From Isoetes taiwanensis (lineage: Eukaryota; Streptophyta; Lycopodiopsida; Isoetales; Isoetaceae), in the NCBI GenBank assembly GCA_021234155.1, contig JAJEKV010000001.1:1053927-1117926 (forward strand): DNA of 64,000 nucleotides, in the 5' to 3' direction. Below the pieces are notes generated by a model. That model saw only the letters and a list, made by a program, of their open reading frames with translations. It made no database searches and was not told the DNA's origin. Every line of letters begins with the position of its first letter. The first letter of the stretch is position 1. The translations under genes and the position numbers were made by a program. This document shows, piece after piece, positions 56,095-64,000 of this stretch.

Positions 56095-56370
56095 AGGAGT
56101 AAGGTGGTCTCCCATTTCTCGCTTTGGTCGAAGAACTAAACTTCAGTTCGAAAAGGTAAGGTGGTCTCATTTCGGCACAGGTGAAGAACTAAACTTCATA
56201 AGGTAAGGTGGTCTCCAATTCTAAACTGAAGGTGGTCTCCACAGCTTCTGGTCGAAGAAGAACTAAATCGGTCGAAGAACTAAACTTCAATTCTTGAAGG
56301 TGGTCTCTACGCGCTTCGGCGCCTGGTCGAAGAACTAAACTTCAATTCTTGAGCGAGCACTAAACTTCAA
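56095..56370. repeat. Degenerate tandem repeats, AAGAACTAAACTTCA unit
   Basis: GTCGAAGAACTAAACTTCA followed by ATTC/GTTCGAAAAGGTAAG or TTGAAGGTGGTCTC recurs about seven times at 35-60-base spacing. A further copy (AAAGAACTAAACTTTAG) is near 56548. Confidence 0.85.
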
Positions 56371-56399
56371 TTCTTCATACCTAGACCATGTCCAAACTA

Positions 56400-59300
56400 G
56401 TCCAAAACACCTCCAAATTGACCAAGTAAAGAGTCCATTCTGCCTAACTCGGGGAGACTAGCATGAATAGACCTTTAGATCACCCAAATTGGACAAGTTT
56501 AACCCAATTTACAGCCAATGTCTCTCCACAGCTCGCGCTGGTCAAAAGAACTAAACTTTAGTTTTTGAGCCCGAGGGGCGCAACTTGAACCTCAAGCTGA
56601 ACTTCCAAACTTGGAACTTCCATAGCTCCAAATCGCGCTGAAAATTGTTGCAATAGGACCATTAGACAGCCTAGAATCCATTTGTGAGCTCAAATTAGGC
56701 TAGAAATGTCAAACCCCAACTCAAAATGACCAAAATTGTTCAAACCCTTGAATTGTTTTTCCAAACTATGGTTTGTTTGTAAATAGAAGCATACCTCATT
56801 AGTAGCTCATAAGTATTGCTCTCATTTCAAGCCGATGCCTTACTCCTAGATAGAAGTGCCCAAGAACACCCCTTTGTTATAGTCATCTAGACCTCAGCAT
56901 ACCAACCCAAGTCCAACTGTTGGTACATCACCTCTGGTCATGCCAAAAGCATAAACCTTGACCTAATTCAGTGTCCTCCTAATAGAGTTTGACTTATATA
57001 GCCGCCACATTGACCTCCCCTATTGCCGGATACCTAGAAAGGGCTAGAGTCTAGAGCTGCCCAAGTCACCTCATGTGTGTAGAGTTGGACTCCCCAAACC
57101 AACTTTGTTAGGACCTTAGAGTATGCCTCAAACATCATGGAGGTTTTGCAAAACAACCCTCATGTCATGCCATACCACTGCGTCCTAATATCCATAGACT
57201 TGGATATTATAGATATGTCTCGATAATCTTTGCTCGAGCCATCTTGCTTGTTTATAGAGCCCAAAATGTTGTAGAAAGAGCCCTTCAAGTAGACCCTTAG
57301 ACTCTAGAACATACAAGCGTTACTTTCGGAAGGACGGGGCTAGAGCCACGGAAAAGAGGTAGAGGCAACCCCTTCAAGACATCAAGGTCAAGAGAGGGAA
57401 GCACAGCGACAAACACCTAAAGCCGACAAGCGAAAAGAACGGGGACACCATCGGCCTAGCATCAATCTTCATCAAATGGGAAGGATATTTGGTAACAAAA
57501 GCGGCATCAAGAATTTTTCTAGATGCAACCTCTGCGGCTACCGTCCATGAGCTCACATCGGAAAAGAGGATCACCGCGCCTTCACCAACTCTCGGCCTTT
57601 GCACATGAGTTTCAAATGGAAGAACGCAAAGGCACAAAATCACAGGTCTGCGGGAAGGCGTTAGAATCGATATCGCATTAGCATCATGAGCTAGGGCCAA
57701 AGGCATAATCTTCATCAAGGAGAGAAGTCATGGCGACACGGGGGCGATATAGAAACCCGGAGGAAAGACCACCACGACCTTGCGGCCCGGTAGCTCAAAG
57801 CGAATGTCAAGCAATGTCAACAAAGGAGCAACCAAGCTACGCCCACCACAAAGCACCTAAGGCTGACCGGGACAAACTTCAATCTCCCTTGCACCCGGCG
57901 GAGAACTCATCAGTTCAAAAGTAGGAGACCATGAGGGAGGAGATGCATATCGGGGAAGGAACATCTCGACTTGAAGGCTATATCAGCATTAGGGGCAAGA
58001 TCAAAGGAGGGCATATTACGCTCGAACAAAATTCCCGGACCAGAAACACCCTAAAACCAAAGGAAGAAGCGACCTTACTATGTCAGCCCGAGTCTAGGGC
58101 TTCGAATGGATAGGACCCAAGGGCGGAGGAGGCGACCTAGCCAGCGGTTTCAAAATCACACAAAGCTGACCAGAAGGGCTATGATAGTGCAATGGAGATG
58201 ACCATACTTCGAGGCCGCGAGGGAGAGGCACCTCGGGGAATGTAGCAAAGCCCAAGCAGCGGGGAAATTCGGAAATTCAACATGCGGAGGAATGAATAAT
58301 GCACGCCTCACCGACCACAATCACCGAGGCTGAAGAAGACATTCAAGAATGCCTAATGCAACAGCAGTGATTCTACTCAAAGCGATCAAGCGGCAAGCTT
58401 ACTTGCCAGCAACCACCAACGAAACATTGCATGTAGGGGCGTTGGCGTCACCGCATTCCTCCACAGCGAATATACACATTAAGGAGGAGCATCTTTTCTC
58501 AAAGGATCACATCGGCCGAACACTCTTTGCAAGCCCGGCGTGACGAGCTTCGGATCAGACATGAAGCTCATACTAGTAGCCCGGCATCTCAAAGGAATCA
58601 CGGAGTCAACCGGAACAAAGAAGATGCAGCAAAACCAAAGGGTCAAACGCGATAGGAGGAGAGGGGAAACCCAAAGGAGTATAAACAATTAGAAGTAGAT
58701 CTTAAGTAGTTGTTTTGAAAAAGTGGATGAATTAAAATCCCAATGTAAATGCGTATAGGTCTATTGTATATCTCGGGTGCTCACAGATATAGTGGAGAAA
58801 CATGAGTTTAAAGTCATGTTTTACGATTTAGCGCTTAGATCAGGGAAGCTCCTTCACTTCGACTACCAAAGAGGAAGCAAGGAAGCACAACTATAGCCCA
58901 AGATCAAAATGGAAGAGCAAGTACGAGGGAGAAACGACTGGAGGCCAAGCAAACCTTCGACTCCAAACACTTCCGGAAGTGCCCTAAAGTAGAAGACAGC
59001 TCGTCCACCCAATGTCAGAATAAGAGACAACATCGGTCATGTCAAGATCATCAGCGCTGCACCAGGACATCGTCAGGACGCAACACTACATCTCGTGGCA
59101 GCAGCAACACTTGACGAACTTATGACACGAGGGCCTCAACAATAGAAGGAGGAACGCCCCGACATCAACGAGCCAACTAAGAAGGCAACATCTCGACAAC
59201 CATAATTCCACCTTGTGGTAGTATAGGGTGATGCGCTATGACACATATATTAGATGGAGATGCACTTACGAAAGGCACTGCGACGAGAGATATGCCTTCA

Positions 59301-60060
59301 ACAACTAAGTGATGGCTTCGTCAGGTACTTCTACCAGTAATTAGAAGAGAAGAAGCCGATCATATCTCCGACATGTGGCACGTCAAACGCCCAAGGTAGA
59401 AGCATTCGACACCTTAATGACAAGGATAGCAACTGAAGCACCTTCGGCAAAAAGAGAGTTCAAGATAATAGCCAAGCTATTCAACGACAAGAGTATATCT
59501 AAGGCAGGTACTTCTTCAACTCAAGGATCAAGCTGCGCAGATATAAGGATCCATCATCCTGACAACATAGCCAGCAGGGAGGAGAGCCATGATGCCTTAC
59601 TTGCCAGGGAGACCGACATGCATAGAGGGACAAAGGTCAGGAACTGAAAGCTGGAGAAGTGCTAGCAACCGACTTCTTCCACGAGCTTCCTAGAGGCAAC
59701 AGGAGAATCAAAACTGACGAGCACAATCAAAGCCACCGGAAGGTACCTCAAGAGAAGAAGACGGCATAGCACTGTGGAACGTGACAACGTCCAAGCCATG
59801 TGATCGAGGGGATCAAACAAGGAAGTTTGGAAGCTCGATAGGCGAGCCGATGACTTGCACGCGGACTTGCATGCAACTTGGTGAACCCAAGGATGGACGA
59901 TCCAAAGAACAACTGCAGAAGAGAACAACTCCAGAGGAGTATAGCCAAAGGAATCGCGCACAGCCTCAAGAGACGCCTTCAAATAGCTCCAAGTATCATG
60001 AAGGGGGGAACAATTACTGCCCGAGAACAGGATTGGGAAGGAAATGCATAGGAGTAACTA
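56400..60060. other. Gene-poor, purine-rich plus strand
   Basis: Frames of 60-115 codons occur on both strands at 57.4-60.0 kb but overlap and lack recognisable domains. The minus-strand frame from 57718 (SWTVAAEVASRKILDAAF) and the plus-strand frame from 59375 (KREFKIIAKLFNDKS) are the most protein-like. The region could be the internal part of a decayed LTR element. No gene is claimed. Confidence 0.4.
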
Positions 60061-62440
60061 TAATTATACACGATTGTTAACAGACATCCAATGTATTGAA
60101 ACCACTTGGTGAGATTGATCTCCTCGCTAAGAAGGAATCATTACTAGGATAATTGTTAACCATGTATAAATCTAGTACCTCCAAAGAATAATCCAACCGA
60201 AAGAAAAGAAGTAATCTAACAAGTCCGGCCAACTTGTTACGATGACATCAATTCGATTGGTAGGAATATTCCAAGAGCTAAATAACTAAGAAAGGGGGAA
60301 TCTCTAGAATATAAAAGAATAGTACATGTAAGATACATCTAAAATAACAATTATAGTAATCAAATAGTCTTTTGAGACAAAAGGAATTGTCATGATGACA
60401 AAACCTTGTGGTTTAGAATCGTTCTAACTAAGTAGGTAACCCATAACTAGATTGAAATAAATATGTGCATCCATCTTAGATGATTATATATGTCAGCTAA
60501 GGCTAGTAAATTAATGCGCTAAGTAAGAAGCGTAACCTCTTAAGGGGAGAATAGATATGACGTTGTGTACAAGCGTCATTAAAGGAGTCTGGGGACCATT
60601 TTCTTTTCGAAGAAAGTGGGAGGGCTCAATCTTATGATTGAGCGTGCTTGCATCAAATTGTGGGCAAGTTGGAATAGAGTTCACTCGACAAATGGCCGAA
60701 GAGAATAGAGCTGTGGCTAGATAGATACCTTAGTGCTTTCGGTGGCCTTCAAATCGCGAGACCGGCGTGGTAGCTAACTACACCAAGGAATGGAGCAAAA
60801 CTATGGGAACAGCATAGCGACCAAGTCATCTCAAATTACTTTCGGCCCTGGCTCAATGGGTGGATGCATTCCTAGCCTTGGGTAAAGGCGTGTGCATGCA
60901 TTACAAGCTTTAATGTATCTTATAAAATAAGTTACATATAGATCCTAATAATTTATAGAAATTGCTAATGCGTATATAATGCGAAATAAGTTAAATAACA
61001 AAAGCGATAATGGAGGTAGCATGTTAATTAATCCTTACATAAGGATGAAATTCCTTCAAGGATAGCTATATGACCTCGGGGTCCTTATAAATATAAATAA
61101 TAGAAATAGAGATTAGGATATACTTAAGTGCATCTTAGGATATACTTCCAAAGGTAACAAGACCAAGGAAGAGAATAAGAAGCACATCTAATTCTTTATA
61201 TTATGATAATTAAAACCTTCTCTATGTAACAATGGGTCTAAAATCGAGGGGTTATTGTTTAAATAATCGCTGATCTAAAAAGTAATTAAATATTGTAAAG
61301 CTTAGAGTAAAATATAATTGTACTATAGAGTAATGCACATCCGATGCTATGATAATGTTAATTCATAAATATTACCTTAGGGTAATTATGTAAAATCACA
61401 TGCATTAAAGGAGCCGCCAAAATCGAGGGTGGGCATAATGGGTTGTGTAGATCTATAGCTTGCCTAGTTAAAGTACCAATCGCATGCAGCCTATGAGGTA
61501 AGGGTTGCATGCGTTGTTCTAAATGATGAGATTACTACGGTGATCTCTAGGGCCGATGAAGATGTAATGTCAATGTAGGCATGGCCATGATTTCAAGCTT
61601 GGAAGAATCTGCACTTGTCCACAGTAGAGCGACCTCCCGAAGGAGGAGTCATTGAGGAATGCATTGATAGGAAAAGCACCTCTAGCCCCCATATATGCTT
61701 TGATAGGAGGAATGCGGCCTTCCGCCCCATATCACGGGAAGGACCTATCCTCGTTGGGCAACTAAAGGTGTAGGCATAAGGCGGCACCCGAGGGCATTAT
61801 AAGTGGCTGTCTCCGCCCCACGATGGAAGAATCATCCTCTTCCTATCTTGAGATTAGCCATGCATTCATGTAGATAGGTGGGGTGGTCACCATATAAAAA
61901 TTTTAATTAATATAAATGGTAATAGCGTGAGTGTTGACACCTGGTAATAATAAAATGCGGAGGCCCGCAGTCGAACACACGAAGGCATACAACACAAAAT
62001 TTTGTTATAACGTGTTGCAAAGGGATGAAGAGTACCTTAGAAGTGTAAATTTTGTATGAAATTGATAAACTTTTGATAAACTTAAATGTTGTATTAAGTA
62101 AAGGGTTAATAATTACCTTGCGTGGATTAAAGTTATGAAATCATAAGTTAATTGGATAATGAAATGATGCACGTAATGTCTTAAACATTACCTTAGAGTA
62201 ATTCTAATAATTAAGATGAAGTAAGTATGTAATTATAGATATTGTAAAATTATCTGAGTTTTAAGGTCACGAAGGCTTGCAACACAAAATTTTTGTTGGA
62301 ATGTGTCACCTTAAATAATAATTGTATGTGAAAGTGTTAAATTGTGATAAACTAAATGTTGTGATACTTGTGAGGAGACTAATAAATTACCTTGTTTTAA
62401 CACTAGAGTTGTCCGAAGAAACCATTTAGGTGACCGAGAA
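60061..62440. other. AT-rich LTR-like region, no gene
   Basis: GGAGTCTGGGGACC near 60588 resembles a polypurine tract. The next 1.3 kb has features typical of a plant LTR (short GC islands and AT runs), but no second copy lies in the window, so the call stays open. Confidence 0.3.
61975..62395. repeat. ~290-base tandem duplication, diverged
   Basis: CACGAAGGCxTxCAACACAAAATTTT recurs at 61979 and 62268, and AAATGTTGTxxTA...AATAATTACCTTG recurs about 60-120 bases after each. Confidence 0.7.
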
Positions 62441-64000
62441 ATGGTCCACCTACATAAAAGCGATATATCTCACAAGATAAATTTTAATTTTTAAAATATA
62501 CCACCACTATTTGAGTCTTCATGATTCTTATGACACAGTGAAATTTCATGACCATTGGATACACCTTTATATTGGTATGGTTGTTCAAACTTTGAAGAAT
62601 TTGGCAGTTTTCTGACACTCCTAAAGCGCATTCTTCATTTTCTATAAAAGTGTCTAAACCTTGCTAAATATGAAATTAATTGATGTATTATGATAAAACA
62701 TATCAATTTGCATGTTTCCATGTTTTGCCACTATCATTTGATTTTTAATTGAGAATTATGCAAGAAACTATTTTGCTTAAAAATGCTGCATGAGTTCAAA
62801 ATTATTTCTCTTTATTATTATAAGTTTTGACTTAGTTTTTGTGACAATGAGTCCTTAACTAGGTAACCTATAGTCCAAAAGAATTTTTTATGTTTATATG
62901 TTTTATTAGTATCGTTATTAATTTAAGAAATTATTGTCTGAATTCAAAATAAAAATATGGGTTAAAATTGCTTCAATAAATCCATCCATAAATCTCATAA
63001 GGATAGTAAATGATGCATTCTAATCAACTCTATGTGGAATTTACTTTATCAACATAAATATAGTGTAACTAGGGTATAACCATGGGTTATCTGGATCTAA
63101 GCGAGGCTCTAATATAACAGGATGAACACAAAGAAAGGTTCAAAGTGCATTGATTATACCTTTATAAGTCTAAAACTCAACAATAATGTAGGTAGTGATA
63201 GTTTATTGATGAATAGGGGACAATATCACGAAGTTTAGCCATGACTATAAATAAATAGATCAAAAAAGACTTTTCAGGTACTGTTTTTCTAGTTCATCTC
63301 AAAAATTAACTTATTGCACTATAATTCTTCCATAAGCCTTTTAAATGGGCGCATGTATGATAAAAGGGATATTGAGATCCTTGTTGTGGTCTTATTAGGA
63401 AAAAAAATGAAAAACACCTTACTTTCCAATATTATAAAGGAACTAGACAATATGTGGCTGCTCAAAATGTTGTAGTCTAAGTGGGACTTTTTATGATAAG
63501 GCTACCTTTGTTGGCAATATATATCTCAAATTTCATGTTAGGATAATATATTATATACAAGATTTGAATATAAATAAGCATGGACTATGTATGGGTCGAG
63601 GATTAAACCAAATGGATTGAGAAAATTTCTCTATTTATTTGCATTGGCTCTATTCATTTTTGTTCCCCTCAATAATATTATGATTTCTCATAAATGCAAT
63701 AGATAATCTTTGAAAGGTGTAAAGTGGACTTTCTCATACATTCAAAGTAGCCCTTAACTACTTAATTTTTGTGCTCGTATCACCTTTTAGATAGACAATC
63801 CTCCCTAATCAACAAATGTTATCATATATAATGTGATATAAACTATATTCTAAAGAATTGATTAAGATGATGATGTTCTTAACTTTTAAGCGAGAGGTCA
63901 TGTGGACCAATAATTGGCATCGTCATAGTCATGATCCTAGCTTGATCTTCTTTAGGCATATCTTTTCATATTTTTCCTTGGTTCATCTTGCATTGCTATC
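62441..64000. other. AT-rich stretch, no gene seen
   Basis: Stop-dense AT-rich sequence on both strands with no repeat structure, splice-like exon or known motif recognised. Confidence 0.6.

Noticed and set aside
57374-57718. A 114-codon minus-strand frame as a gene
   Set aside because: It has no ATG in context, no known domain, and overlaps equally open plus-strand sequence in decayed repeat DNA.

Overview
The window reads as nuclear DNA from a land plant with a large, repeat-filled genome. The evidence is a chromodomain-bearing Ty3 element primed from initiator tRNA-Met, a Ty1/copia element, L1-type LINE tails, a TRIM-like mini-LTR element, hAT DNA transposons, foldback MITEs, a receptor-like kinase remnant and Ptta/En/Spm-type plant modules. 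I cannot name the species. A gymnosperm, fern or lycophyte would fit, since the transposase-like family at 7-10 kb is, as I recall it, common in mosses and ferns. No rRNA gene, intact tRNA, CRISPR array or organellar block was seen.

Layout. 0-4.3 kb is pyrimidine-rich repeat DNA with no gene. 4.3-6.7 kb holds two receptor-kinase pieces in permuted order, separated by an AT run and a 270-base polypyrimidine tract. 6.9-10.2 kb, minus strand, is a broken multi-exon gene resembling DUF7869-type transposase-like proteins; a 950-base hAT-like element with an 8-base target duplication is inserted in its coding sequence. 10.9-11.3 kb is the best intact gene, a small highly acidic protein of unknown function. 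12.5-15.1 kb holds decayed coding segments. 15.2-15.5 kb is a chain of alternating inverted repeats. 15.5-24.5 kb is one broken Ty3 chromovirus on the minus strand. 24.5-29 kb has LINE debris and short tandem repeats. 29.0-29.8 kb is a ~100-base repeat array interrupted by a TRIM-like element. 29.8-34.8 kb is GC-rich and full of short unassignable reading frames, one with an Ulp1-peptidase-like motif. 35-44 kb is mostly gene-poor, with a possible two-exon gene (40.7-41.0 kb), two MITE-like foldbacks and a short ORF at 42.6 kb. 44.1-45.7 kb is another GC-rich decayed ORF block. 45.7-46.9 kb is a repeat array rich in perfect heat-shock-element-like motifs. 47.1-48.4 kb has a tRNA-like SINE head and a LINE tail. 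48.4-54.7 kb is a broken Ty1/copia element with a 2.6-kb interruption and a ~1-kb tandem duplication of its 3' part. 54.7-64 kb is LTR-like and AT-rich repeat DNA.

Few genes here look functional. The acidic ORF has an ATG in good context, a 3' poly(A) signal and uninterrupted coding. Most other coding traces are fossils. The strongest structural observations are the hAT insertion with matching reading frame on both sides, the heat-shock-element-rich array, the TRIM nested in a paralogous copy of that array, and the alternating inverted-repeat chain with a related core 3.5 kb away. Many apparent breaks are small length differences, also seen between copies of the same repeat, so assembly error may contribute.
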